From contig JAFGPF010000016.1 in NCBI GenBank assembly GCA_016926115.1, forward strand, positions 1 to 64,000: 64,000 nt of DNA, given 5' to 3'. The notes under the pieces are model-generated. The model was not told where the DNA came from. It searched no databases and worked only from the letters and a program-made list of their open reading frames with translations. A program made the position numbers and the translations under genes. Shown one piece after another: positions 27,395 to 35,726 of this stretch. Each line of letters begins with the position of its first letter. Position 1 is the stretch's first letter. Source of the DNA: Dehalococcoidales bacterium. Lineage in GTDB: Bacteria; Chloroflexota; Dehalococcoidia; Dehalococcoidales; RBG-16-60-22.

Positions 27395-27853
27395 ATGGTC
27401 TATACGGAAAAGAGAATTGAGCACGCATTGAGGGAAGGTGGTTATAAAGTCACCCAGCAGCGCCGCACCATTATAAATGCCATTATCAATAACCACGAAC
27501 ATCTCACCCCGGCGGAAATCCACGAACGCGTCAAACGCGAGCACCCGGACATCGGGCTGGTGACCGTTTACCGTACCATCGAGATACTGGCCGGATTGAA
27601 CCTCATCTGTGAGATGCACGCCGGCGGGAACTGCCGCAGTTATTTGATAAGGCGTCCCGCCGAGCATCACCACCACCTGATTTGCTCGGACTGCGGCACG
27701 GTAATCGATTTTACAGACTGCGACCTCGGCGGGCTGGAACGCCGGCTTGCCGAGGAAACCAACTTTAAGATAAACGGACACCTGCTCGAATTCGTGGGGC
27801 AGTGCCGCAAGTGCCGGGAGAAAGCCCCGGCGGGGCGGGGAGTTAATGATTAA
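27395..27853 (+). CDS. Fur-family metalloregulator
   Basis: This 152-residue protein is a Fur-family repressor. A winged helix spans about residues 10-75 (VTQQRRTIINAIINN, TPAEIHERVKREHPDIGLVTVYRTIEIL), and the dimerisation part has the HHHH segment (EHHHHLICSDCG) and two CxxC pairs (CSDC and CRKC) for structural zinc. Whether it is Fur, Zur, PerR or Nur cannot be told. It overlaps a His-tailed membrane protein by eight bases, so its targets may include that gene. Confidence 0.9.
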   Translation: MVYTEKRIEHALREGGYKVTQQRRTIINAIINNHEHLTPAEIHERVKREHPDIGLVTVYRTIEILAGLNLICEMHAGGNCRSYLIRRPAEHHHHLICSDCGTVIDFTDCDLGGLERRLAEETNFKINGHLLEFVGQCRKCREKAPAGRGVND

Positions 27854-28496
27854 GAGAATCGGCGTAGAACTGCTGCACCACATCCCCTTTACCGCTCTGG
27901 GTGCGGTGGCTGGCATCATTGTAATGGTAATAGTCCACTTCTCGAACGCCCCCAGAGAAATCTCGAATACTCTCTTTTATAGCCTTCATCCACTACATGT
28001 AGTCTTGAGCGCGCTGGTAACTGCATCGATGTACCGTCTGAACAATAAAAAAAGCAAGCTCTGGATTACGATAATTATCGGCTATACGGGTTCTATAGGT
28101 ATCGCCACATTGAGTGACGTTATAATCCCGTACCTGGGCGGGGAAACACTGAACATTCCCATGGAGTTTCACATCCCCTTTATCGAGACTGGGAAGATGC
28201 CTTATATAGGCGTCTCCAAATGGATAGTCGTCAATGCTGCCGCTATCATCGGCATCGCTATTGCCGTCTGGAAACCCAATACCAGGTTTCCTCACATGGG
28301 TCATGTACTATTAAGTACCTGGGCTTCTCTGTTCAGCTTCACTGCTTTCGGAATTGCCGACTGGATTCCTTTACTGCCGTTTATTTTCATGTTTCTCTTC
28401 CTTTCGGTATGGCTCCCCTGTTGCGTCAGCGATATCGTCTTTCCTCTTTTATGGGTGGGTGGGGACACCACCCACGAACACAGCCACAGCCATTGA
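27846..28496 (+). CDS. Polytopic membrane protein with His-rich tail
   Basis: This 216-residue protein has about six hydrophobic segments and a cytosolic or external tail HEHSHSH. The gene overlaps the Fur-family gene by eight bases. A His-rich tail and coupling to a metalloregulator suggest a role in metal handling, perhaps transport of zinc, nickel or iron. I recognise no transporter family signature. A pair of cysteines (PCCVSD) within the last helix may also bind metal. Confidence 0.7.
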   Translation: MIKRIGVELLHHIPFTALGAVAGIIVMVIVHFSNAPREISNTLFYSLHPLHVVLSALVTASMYRLNNKKSKLWITIIIGYTGSIGIATLSDVIIPYLGGETLNIPMEFHIPFIETGKMPYIGVSKWIVVNAAAIIGIAIAVWKPNTRFPHMGHVLLSTWASLFSFTAFGIADWIPLLPFIFMFLFLSVWLPCCVSDIVFPLLWVGGDTTHEHSHSH

Positions 28497-28535
28497 GTAA
28501 TCGCTCCGAGTACCTTATACTTTGATGTAAGAGTT

Positions 28536-29321
28536 ATGAAGCATTCTTTTAAGGTACTGTTGCTGCTCCCGGCGCTGGCGGCGTTGATTGTGTTCACGGG
28601 GTGCGGGGAGCCTGTGCCGGAAAGCGATGGTCCGGACACGGCTGGTATTATCGACCAGCTCCATATCCTCGAGGCGAATCCCGCCTTTATCTCCGAGGCG
28701 ACCCGGCTCCTGGAATCTTACGGCTTTGAGGTCGATGTGTGGCAGGGCGCTGAAATTACCGTGGATTTCTACCGTAAACTGCCTTCGCTGGGCTACAAGC
28801 TCATCATTTTCCGGGTGCATTCCGGGATACTGATAAGCCTTGAGGAAGAGGGAGCCAAGGCCCTGCCGACGACCTACTTGTTCACGGCGGAGAACTATAC
28901 TACCAACAGGTACATCACCGAGCAACTGACCGACAAGGTGTCCAACGCGGTGATGGTGGAGGACTATCCGCTGGTCTTCGCGGTCAATACCGACTTTCTT
29001 AAGGAGTGCGACGGTACGTACGACGGCACCGTTGTCCTGGCGATGGGTTGTGAGAGCTACTGCTACGACGACATGCCGGCAGCTTTCGTGGAGAAGGGTG
29101 CTTCGGCGTACATCGGCTGGAGCAACGTAGTAACCCTGGAGTACGTTGACGATGTCATGCTGGACCTCCTCGGCCACCTGTGCCCGGAAAACCTGACCGT
29201 ATCCGAGGCGATTAGCCGGACGATGACCGACCACGGCAACGACCCGTATTTCGATGCTTTTTTGAGATATTTTCCGCCGGAGAGCGGCGACATGACGGTA
29301 AAAGAGCTAATCAACCAATAA
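28536..29321 (+). CDS. Lipoprotein with caspase-like features
   Basis: This 261-residue lipoprotein has a signal peptide ending in FTGC (Cys23). The mature part has a Rossmann-like arrangement. LIIFRVHSG with His95 and VVLAMGCES with Cys172 are spaced as in clan CD (caspase, gingipain, clostripain) peptidases. After the Cys the segment AAFVEKGASAYIGW is typical of that fold. It may therefore be a secreted cysteine protease-like or a catalytically inactive relative. This is pattern recognition by eye; the usual His-Gly is HSG here. Membrane-anchored outside the cell. Confidence 0.6.
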   Translation: MKHSFKVLLLLPALAALIVFTGCGEPVPESDGPDTAGIIDQLHILEANPAFISEATRLLESYGFEVDVWQGAEITVDFYRKLPSLGYKLIIFRVHSGILISLEEEGAKALPTTYLFTAENYTTNRYITEQLTDKVSNAVMVEDYPLVFAVNTDFLKECDGTYDGTVVLAMGCESYCYDDMPAAFVEKGASAYIGWSNVVTLEYVDDVMLDLLGHLCPENLTVSEAISRTMTDHGNDPYFDAFLRYFPPESGDMTVKELINQ

Positions 29322-29379
29322 ACCTTTTTCATTGTACGCTGGTATCCCCTGAAATCGTTATGTTACTATTATTTAAGGT

Positions 29380-32142
29380 ATGAACGAGCATTGGTATAAC
29401 TACAGCCCGGAAGAAGTCCTTCAGGCGCAAGACTCCAGGCATGCCGGACTGACGGATGACGAGGTCAAGGCACGGCTTCTCCAGCACGGGCCCAATCAGT
29501 TGGAAGGTAGGAAGAAGACCCCACCGGTGCTGGTCTTTTTCAGGCAGTTCTTGAGTCCTCTTATCTACGTGCTGCTCGTCGCCGTGGCAATCTCGTTTGT
29601 CGTCGGGCATTTCATGGACGCCTGGGTAATCCTCGGTGTCCTTATACTTAATGCCGTCATCGGGTTCATGCAGGAAACGCGCGCGGAAAAGGCGATGGAA
29701 GCCCTTATCCGCATGACGGCGCCGCAGGCTACGGTACGCCGTGACGGTAAAGTAGCGAACATATCCGCCCGCGATATCGTGCCCGGAGATATCCTGCTGT
29801 TCGACTCCGGCGACAAGGTCCCGGCCGATGCCAGGCTCATCGAGGCTTCCAACCTCAAGGTCAACGAAGCCACGCTTACCGGCGAATCGGTGCCGGTGGA
29901 CAAGCACACCGGGGCAATCCCCGGGGAACTGACCGTGGCCGGGCGTAAAAACATGGTGTTCATGGGGACGGTGGTCACTTACGGTCGGGCCGCGGCGGTG
30001 GTCGTCAGGACGGGCATGGCTACGGAGATGGGCAAGATAGCCACCGGCATCCAGGAAGTGACGCCGGAACAAACACCGCTGCAAAAGAGCATCGGTAAAC
30101 TCAGCAAATATATCATCGGGCTTTTCCTCGGTATTTGTGTCTTACTGGTAGTCGTCGGGCTGCTCAAGGGCATGGAATGGTTGGAGGTATTCCTGCTGGC
30201 GGTTGCCGCGGCCGTCTCCGCGATTCCGGAAGGGCTGCCGGCGGTGGTCACCGTGGTGCTGGCGATGGGCATGAGGTTCATGGCGCACCGCAACGCCGTT
30301 ATCCGCCGGCTGGTGGCGGTGGAGACGCTGGGGTCGGCCACGGTTATCTGTTCCGATAAGACCGGGACGCTGACCCTGAACCAGATGACGGTGCGGCGGT
30401 TATTCATCGGGGGGCGCTGGGTGGAGGTCACCGGCGAAGGCTATTTGCCCGAGGGTGAGTTCCGTGACGAAGGGCAGAAGCTGGCAATGGAAAACGAGCC
30501 TGTTTTAGATCTTCATCTGAGGATAGGCGCCCTCTGCAACGACTCCGTCCTGACCATGGAAAGCGAGACATCATACGGCATTTTCGGTGACCCTACGGAG
30601 GGGGCGCTGGTGGTCGCCGCTGCCAAGGCGGGGATGAACCGGGAGAAACTGGACAGGGCGTTCCCGCGCCTCGACGAGATTCCTTTCCAAAGCGAGCAGT
30701 TCTACATGGCAACCCTTCACCCGCGTGACGGCGGGAGGGTCGCTTACGTTAAGGGCGCTCCGGAAAAGCTCCTTTCCCTGAGCAAGTACTGCTACCGGGG
30801 CGATAAAATCGTGCCCCTTGAAGATGCCGATGTTCAGGCTATCCAGCATGCCAACGACGCTATGGCGATGGAAGCGATGAGGGTCATGGCTACGGCGTAT
30901 GTCGATTTACCCGCCGACCTCGAAGACCTGGAGGAGGAACACTTGAAGGGCAAGCTGGTGTTCGTGGGGCTTTCCGGGATGGCGGACCCGCCGCGTGAGG
31001 AGGCGAAGGAAGCCATCCGTCTCTGCAAGCAGGCGGGCATCAAGGTCATTATGATTACCGGCGATAATAAGGTCACCGCGGAGTCAATCGCCCGCCAGCT
31101 CGACCTGCCCGAGGGCGGTGTGGTTACCGGGAACGAGCTACGCGATATGCCTGATGAAGAACTCTCGGCGCGGGTGGAAAGCGTCTCCATCTTCGCGCGC
31201 ATTGAGCCGATTCAGAAATTAAGGATAGTCGATGCTCTAAAAAAGAGGGGACACGTAGTCGCCATGACCGGCGACGGCGTCAACGATGCCCCGGCCCTGA
31301 AGACGGCGAATATCGGCATCGCCATGGGCATCACCGGCACGGACGTCGCCAAAGAAGCCTGCGACATGACCCTTGCCGACGATAATTTCGCCTCGGTGGT
31401 GGCGGCGGTTGACGAGGGCAGGGCGATTTTCAACAGGTTGCGTAATGTTATCTTCTTACTGCTCAGCACCAACATCGGCGAGTTATTGGCGCTGATTTTA
31501 TGCATCTCCTTTATCGGTAAGGCGCCACTGCTGGCGGTGCAGATTATCTGGGTCAATCTGGTGACGGATACAGCTTCATCCATTCCGCTGGGACTGGAAC
31601 CCAAGTCCGGTGATGAACTCCGACAGCCACCCCGCCACCCCGGCGTGGGCATACTTTTCCCCGGTCAGGTAATCCGCATTGTTTCAATGGCGGTGTATAT
31701 GGGCGTGGGCATAACCCTGATTTTCAACTGGGCTCAGGCGAGAATGCCCATCGAGGAGGCGCGAACGCTGGCTTTTTGCACCATGGTTACCTTCGAATGG
31801 TTCCGCGCTTTCAATGCCCGCTCGGACGAACGCTCCGTCTTCAAGCTGGGAGTATTTCGCAACCGCTGGCTGGTGGGCGCCGTCTCGGTGGCTATCATGC
31901 TGCAACTTGCGGTAGTGTACGTACCGTTTTTACAGACTGCCTTCCGTACCGTGCCGCTCGGGCTGGACAGGTGGTGGATTGCGATGGTCGCCGGCGGCAG
32001 CCTGTTTGTCATCGAAGAGACGCGCAAGACGCTGTTCCCCAGGCTCTTCACCCTCGGCAAGTGGCGCCCGATTAAGTACCGCCGGCTCCAGAAGCTGCAA
32101 TTGCGCCTGCGGAGCGGGCGGAAGAAAAACAGCGTCAAATAA
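29380..32142 (+). CDS. Cation-transporting P-type ATPase (Ca2+-ATPase type)
   Basis: This 920-residue P-type ATPase has the N-terminal cation-ATPase domain, the actuator loop with TGES, the phosphorylated Asp326 in DKTGTLT, and the hinge TGDGVNDAPALK. Helix 4 has AIPEGLP, as in P2 ATPases that transport Ca2+ or Na+/K+, and the helix 6 region WVNLVTDTASSIPLGLEP resembles the SERCA type. The length fits the P2A group. Probable role: ATP-driven export of Ca2+; a monovalent cation cannot be ruled out. It is preceded by a hydrophilic start (MNEHWYNYSPEEVL). Confidence 0.9.
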   Translation: MNEHWYNYSPEEVLQAQDSRHAGLTDDEVKARLLQHGPNQLEGRKKTPPVLVFFRQFLSPLIYVLLVAVAISFVVGHFMDAWVILGVLILNAVIGFMQETRAEKAMEALIRMTAPQATVRRDGKVANISARDIVPGDILLFDSGDKVPADARLIEASNLKVNEATLTGESVPVDKHTGAIPGELTVAGRKNMVFMGTVVTYGRAAAVVVRTGMATEMGKIATGIQEVTPEQTPLQKSIGKLSKYIIGLFLGICVLLVVVGLLKGMEWLEVFLLAVAAAVSAIPEGLPAVVTVVLAMGMRFMAHRNAVIRRLVAVETLGSATVICSDKTGTLTLNQMTVRRLFIGGRWVEVTGEGYLPEGEFRDEGQKLAMENEPVLDLHLRIGALCNDSVLTMESETSYGIFGDPTEGALVVAAAKAGMNREKLDRAFPRLDEIPFQSEQFYMATLHPRDGGRVAYVKGAPEKLLSLSKYCYRGDKIVPLEDADVQAIQHANDAMAMEAMRVMATAYVDLPADLEDLEEEHLKGKLVFVGLSGMADPPREEAKEAIRLCKQAGIKVIMITGDNKVTAESIARQLDLPEGGVVTGNELRDMPDEELSARVESVSIFARIEPIQKLRIVDALKKRGHVVAMTGDGVNDAPALKTANIGIAMGITGTDVAKEACDMTLADDNFASVVAAVDEGRAIFNRLRNVIFLLLSTNIGELLALILCISFIGKAPLLAVQIIWVNLVTDTASSIPLGLEPKSGDELRQPPRHPGVGILFPGQVIRIVSMAVYMGVGITLIFNWAQARMPIEEARTLAFCTMVTFEWFRAFNARSDERSVFKLGVFRNRWLVGAVSVAIMLQLAVVYVPFLQTAFRTVPLGLDRWWIAMVAGGSLFVIEETRKTLFPRLFTLGKWRPIKYRRLQKLQLRLRSGRKKNSVK

Positions 32143-32149
32143 AGAGGAA

Positions 32150-32167
32150 CCGGGGATTGCTCCCCGG
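32150..32167. terminator. Possible terminator hairpin between convergent genes
   Basis: CCGGGG (32150-32155) pairs with CCCCGG (32162-32167) around six bases. It is located between the ends of the ATPase and hsp20 genes. No long T-run follows, so the assignment is moderate. Confidence 0.5.
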
Positions 32168-32195
32168 CTCCATATTCACCGCCGCTTCCTCCGCG

Positions 32196-32645
32196 TTACT
32201 TGGTCTTAATTTCTATCTGCTTGACTTCCGGTGCTTCCGCCCTAGGCATCCTTATCTCAAGGAGGCCCTTTTTGAGCGTGGCGGTAATATTCTCGGCGTC
32301 AACCTTGGCGGGAAGGGTCATGTACCGTACGTACTGGCCGAAGCTGCGCTCGCGGTAATAGTGGGTCGTGCCTTCTTCGCCCTCTTTCTTCTCTTCCTTC
32401 TTCTCCGCCTTGATGGTGAGTACATCGCCGTCGAGCTTGATGTCCAAGTCCTTCTTCCTGATACCGGGCATTTCCGCCTTGATTACCAGATCCTTCTCTT
32501 CTTCGTACATGTCCATTTTAGGAGTCAAGCCGGTCTCGAAAGCGGACCTCGCCATTTCCTCGACCTCTTCCAGGAGTCTGAAGGGACGGAAGAAAGGCCG
32601 CACCGCCACACCACCGTTGGGATTCCATCTGACCAGAGAAACCAT
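32196..32645 (-). CDS. Small heat-shock protein, Hsp20 family
   Basis: This 149-residue protein is a typical alpha-crystallin domain chaperone that binds unfolding proteins without ATP. The N-terminal region contains a hydrophobic stretch (VRPFFRPFRLLEEVEEM), followed by a core with DLVIKAEMPGI and the ATLKKGLLEI segment. An extra charged insert (KAEKKEEKKEGEEG) sits in the loop. AAAGGAG lies before the ATG. Its promoter region carries a CRP/FNR-type palindrome. Confidence 0.9.
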   Translation of the reverse strand: MVSLVRWNPNGGVAVRPFFRPFRLLEEVEEMARSAFETGLTPKMDMYEEEKDLVIKAEMPGIRKKDLDIKLDGDVLTIKAEKKEEKKEGEEGTTHYYRERSFGQYVRYMTLPAKVDAENITATLKKGLLEIRMPRAEAPEVKQIEIKTK

Positions 32646-32685
32646 ATGATAACTCCTTTAAACTTAACAATACAGTTTCAAGTTA

Positions 32686-32691
32686 ATTATA
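32686..32691 (-). promoter_or_regulatory. -10 box of the hsp20 promoter
   Basis: TATAAT on the minus strand lies 41 bases upstream of hsp20 without a convincing -35 hexamer. The CRP/FNR-type site is centred about 41.5 bases before the expected start of transcription, the position of a class II activator. Confidence 0.55.
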
Positions 32692-32711
32692 GTAATACTA
32701 TCAGATAATGT

Positions 32712-32729
32712 ATGTGACATTTATCACAT
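32712..32729. promoter_or_regulatory. CRP/FNR-family binding site
   Basis: ATGTGACATTTATCACAT is an 18-base palindrome in which TGTGA-N6-TCACA matches the classical CRP half-sites fully. It lies between the divergent hsp20 and otsA genes. For hsp20 it sits at about -41.5 (class II), and for otsA at about -69 (class I spacing). Confidence 0.65.
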
Positions 32730-32753
32730 CATTTTTTTACCTGATTTCGAAGC

Positions 32754-32782
32754 TTGACACTCTTAATTGCTTGATTTAATCT
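32754..32782 (+). promoter_or_regulatory. Possible otsA promoter
   Basis: TTGACA (32754-32759) is followed after 17 bases by TAATCT (32777-32782). The -35 is perfect and the -10 poor, which fits dependence on an activator. Confidence 0.45.
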
Positions 32783-32818
32783 ACAGATAGACGATGGTTG
32801 TGAAACAGGGAGGCGGTG

Positions 32819-34306
32819 ATGATGGAAGACATACAGTGGAATAAAGAAGGTTTATATAAGCTGGTTAAGTCCAAGCTGGGCGACAGCCTGTTTATCGTTG
32901 TTTCCAATCGTGAGCCTTACGTTCATACCACGTCCGAAGGTAAGATTAAGTGTACCCGTCCGGTCGGCGGGCTTACGGAGGCGCTCGATCCCGTCATGCG
33001 CGCCTCAGGAGGCACCTGGGTGGCGCAGGGCACCGGTAACGCCGATAAAAAAGTAGTCGACGAACACAACCGGATAGCCGTTCCGCCGGAAAAACCGGAA
33101 TACACCCTACGGCGGGTCTGGCTGACCGAGGAAGAGGTGAACGGATTTTACCTCGGCTTTGCCAACCAGGCGCTCTGGCCCCTGTGCCATGTCACCTTTA
33201 CCCCGCCTGACTACCGCGAGGAATGGTGGGAAACATATAAAAAGGTCAACGGGATATTTGCCAATGCGGTAATGGATGAAGTCGGCAACCAGAAGGCGGT
33301 AGTACTGGTGCAGGACTATCACTTCGCCCTGCTTTCCGGCTATCTCAAGCAGCGTAATCCCGACCTTACAGTGGGGCAGTTCTGGCACATCCCCTGGCCC
33401 GCCTACGAGAGTTTCCGCACCTGTCCCTGGCAAAAGGAAATACTCGAGGGCATGCTCGGGAACGACCTCATGGGCTTCCATACGCGATCGTTCTGTGATA
33501 ACTTCGTCGACTCCGTGGAACGCGGACTGGAGGTTACGGTCGATCGTAAGAAATCGGCTATCGTACGGCAGGGCAACACGACGGTCGTGGAGCCGTTCCC
33601 CATCAGCGTGGACTTTAACGGTCTGTCCGCGCAGTCGAATACGGAAGCCGTCGAAAAAGAGATAGTACGCATAAAGAAGAGATACAGCCTCGAGGGTAAG
33701 TACCTCGGCGTCGGCATGGACAGGATGGACTATACCAAGGGCATACCGGAGCGGCTCATGGCGCTGGACAAATTTCTTAAAGACAACCCTAAATATAGAG
33801 GCAGGGTGGTCTTTATCCAGGCGGGCATGCCCAGTCGGACGAAAATCGATACTTATCAGAAGATAGGGCAGAGGATTAACCGGCTTATCCGGGAAATCAA
33901 CAAGAAATACCGTACCGATACATGGAAGCCCGTCATTCCCATGCAGCGCCAGCTTTCCCACGATACCCTGAGCGCGTTGCGGTGCATGGCGCGTTTCTGC
34001 GTGGTCAGTTCTCTCCACGACGGTATGAACCTGGTGGCTAAGGAGTATGTCTCCGCCAGGGTAGACGGCGACGGCGTACTGATATTAAGCAAGTTCACCG
34101 GCGCGGCAGTGGAGATGCAGGATGCTTTACTCATCAATCCCTACGACATCGGCGAGTTTGCCACTAAGATTAAGGAGGCTGTTGAGATGCCGGAAGCGGA
34201 GAGGCGCCGCCGCATGAAAAACATGCGGGGAATCGTTGCCGGCAATAACATCTACCGCTGGGGCGGCACGATGGTTGACAGATTAATCTCGATTGCGGGG
34301 GTCTAG
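32819..34306 (+). CDS. otsA: Alpha,alpha-trehalose-phosphate synthase (GT20)
   Basis: This 495-residue enzyme transfers glucose from a nucleotide sugar to glucose-6-phosphate. GT20 hallmarks are seen: the N-terminal loop PVGGLTEALDPVM, VQDYHFALL, GMDRMDYTKGIPERL with the phosphate-binding Arg/Lys, and SLHDGMNLVAKEYVSAR for the donor. Three start codons are possible (GTG 32816, ATG 32819, ATG 32822) after GGGAGG; I use 32819. The otsB start overlaps the stop by one base. Trehalose protects against drying, heat and osmotic stress, in agreement with the divergent hsp20. Confidence 0.9.
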   Translation: MMEDIQWNKEGLYKLVKSKLGDSLFIVVSNREPYVHTTSEGKIKCTRPVGGLTEALDPVMRASGGTWVAQGTGNADKKVVDEHNRIAVPPEKPEYTLRRVWLTEEEVNGFYLGFANQALWPLCHVTFTPPDYREEWWETYKKVNGIFANAVMDEVGNQKAVVLVQDYHFALLSGYLKQRNPDLTVGQFWHIPWPAYESFRTCPWQKEILEGMLGNDLMGFHTRSFCDNFVDSVERGLEVTVDRKKSAIVRQGNTTVVEPFPISVDFNGLSAQSNTEAVEKEIVRIKKRYSLEGKYLGVGMDRMDYTKGIPERLMALDKFLKDNPKYRGRVVFIQAGMPSRTKIDTYQKIGQRINRLIREINKKYRTDTWKPVIPMQRQLSHDTLSALRCMARFCVVSSLHDGMNLVAKEYVSARVDGDGVLILSKFTGAAVEMQDALLINPYDIGEFATKIKEAVEMPEAERRRRMKNMRGIVAGNNIYRWGGTMVDRLISIAGV

Positions 34307-35106
34307 TGAAGCACTTATTTAAATCGTGGCAGGCTTTTAGGGACGATTTTCACACATTGTCGCACGTCCTGTTCCTCTCCGACTACGACGGCACGCTGAC
34401 CCCTATTGTCGGTCGACCCCGGGACGCCGTACTCTCGCCTGCGGTCAGGGAGAAACTCACCGCCTTGGCGCAGAGGCCGGACTTCACCGTGGGTATCATC
34501 AGCGGGCGTTCGCTGGTAGAAACCAGGTACATGGCGGCAATCGAAGGTATTTACTATGCCGGAAACCACGGACTGGAAATCGAGGGTCCTGGCCTCGACT
34601 ATGTCAGCACAGACGCCGAACTCGGTCAGGCGATGATTAAGGACCTGGTGGGGCAGCTGGAGGAGGAGCTTGAAAACATTGATGGGGTCATCGTAGAAGA
34701 TAAGGGCTTGAGCCTGAGCGTCCACTACCGACTGGTCAGTGAAGAGGAGCAGGATGATGTGGCGGTGATATTTAAACGGATAGTATCGTCTTTAGCCGAT
34801 GCGGGGAAAATAAAAATCACCTCGGGCAAGAAGGTTTTTGAAGTCAGGCCGCCCATCGACTGGGACAAGGGAAAAGCCATCGAATCAATCCGGCGCGAGA
34901 TTCTGGCGTTCCTGAAGCTGGAAAACGTACTGACTGTTTACCTGGGTGACGATACCACCGACGAGGATGCCTTTAAAGTGCTTAAGCGTCCGCTGGGATG
35001 GAGCGTGTACGTGGGTGGGGAAAATAATGCGTCCGCCGCAGAATATTATCTAAACTCTACCGAAGAGGTGGAGCAATTCCTCTCTCGTTTGCTGGAACTG
35101 AAATAG
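34306..35106 (+). CDS. otsB: Trehalose-6-phosphate phosphatase
   Basis: This 266-residue HAD-type phosphatase removes the phosphate from trehalose-6-phosphate. The nucleophile motif is SDYDGTLTPI, and the late GDDTTDEDAF is the Mg-binding motif. It starts at GTG, overlapping the last base of otsA, which couples both steps of trehalose synthesis. Confidence 0.95.
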   Translation: MKHLFKSWQAFRDDFHTLSHVLFLSDYDGTLTPIVGRPRDAVLSPAVREKLTALAQRPDFTVGIISGRSLVETRYMAAIEGIYYAGNHGLEIEGPGLDYVSTDAELGQAMIKDLVGQLEEELENIDGVIVEDKGLSLSVHYRLVSEEEQDDVAVIFKRIVSSLADAGKIKITSGKKVFEVRPPIDWDKGKAIESIRREILAFLKLENVLTVYLGDDTTDEDAFKVLKRPLGWSVYVGGENNASAAEYYLNSTEEVEQFLSRLLELK

Positions 35107-35128
35107 AGTAACAGCAGACACTCCATTA

Positions 35129-35683
35129 TTAGATATAGTTGATTGCGTCTATGTTTTTCGGCGGGACCGGCGGTTCCACATCTTTGTAACCAAGCACTAC
35201 CGTGATGATATGCCGGTAATTCTCCGGGATGCCCATTTCCTGCTTTATTTTACTGGCATCATCGGACGCGAACAGGAATTCCGCCATGCCGATGAAGCAC
35301 GAGCCTATGTTCAGTGATTCCGCCGCCAGGGCGATATTCTCCGCCGCCGCGCCGCAGTCTATCTCCGTAAATCGGGCGTCTTCCTCAGCCGTAACCATGA
35401 TGAGCGCTGGGGCGCCGTGAAAGACATCGAAATCGGGGTTTTTAGCTCTCTCCGCGAGAAATTCGACGCCGGAATTCAGCAGGTTTTCTCTTATCGCGTT
35501 ATTCATCTTTGCTATCATTTCCGGGCTCCGTACCACCGTAAAGTGCCATTTCTGCTGGTTCATGGCGCTGGGAGCGTATATCGCGGCTTCCGCAATCGTC
35601 TTTATTTCAGCGTCAGCTATCGGAGTCGTTTTATATTTTCTGACGCTCCTTCTACTGTTAATTACTTTTATGGTATCGTTCAC
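35129..35683 (-). CDS. Nitroreductase-family FMN oxidoreductase
   Basis: This 184-residue flavin enzyme has the nitroreductase fold. The start INSRRSVRKY, APSAMNQQKWHFTVV (FMN contact) and CGAAAENIALAAESL are family signatures. The cofactor is FMN with NAD(P)H; the physiological substrate is unknown. It is last in a minus-strand operon after glgC and galT, 43 bases after galT. Confidence 0.9.
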   Translation of the reverse strand: MNDTIKVINSRRSVRKYKTTPIADAEIKTIAEAAIYAPSAMNQQKWHFTVVRSPEMIAKMNNAIRENLLNSGVEFLAERAKNPDFDVFHGAPALIMVTAEEDARFTEIDCGAAAENIALAAESLNIGSCFIGMAEFLFASDDASKIKQEMGIPENYRHIITVVLGYKDVEPPVPPKNIDAINYI

Positions 35684-35726
35684 GGTAAATATCCTCCTTT
35701 ACGGTATCGACTGTTCGCGCGGGCTC

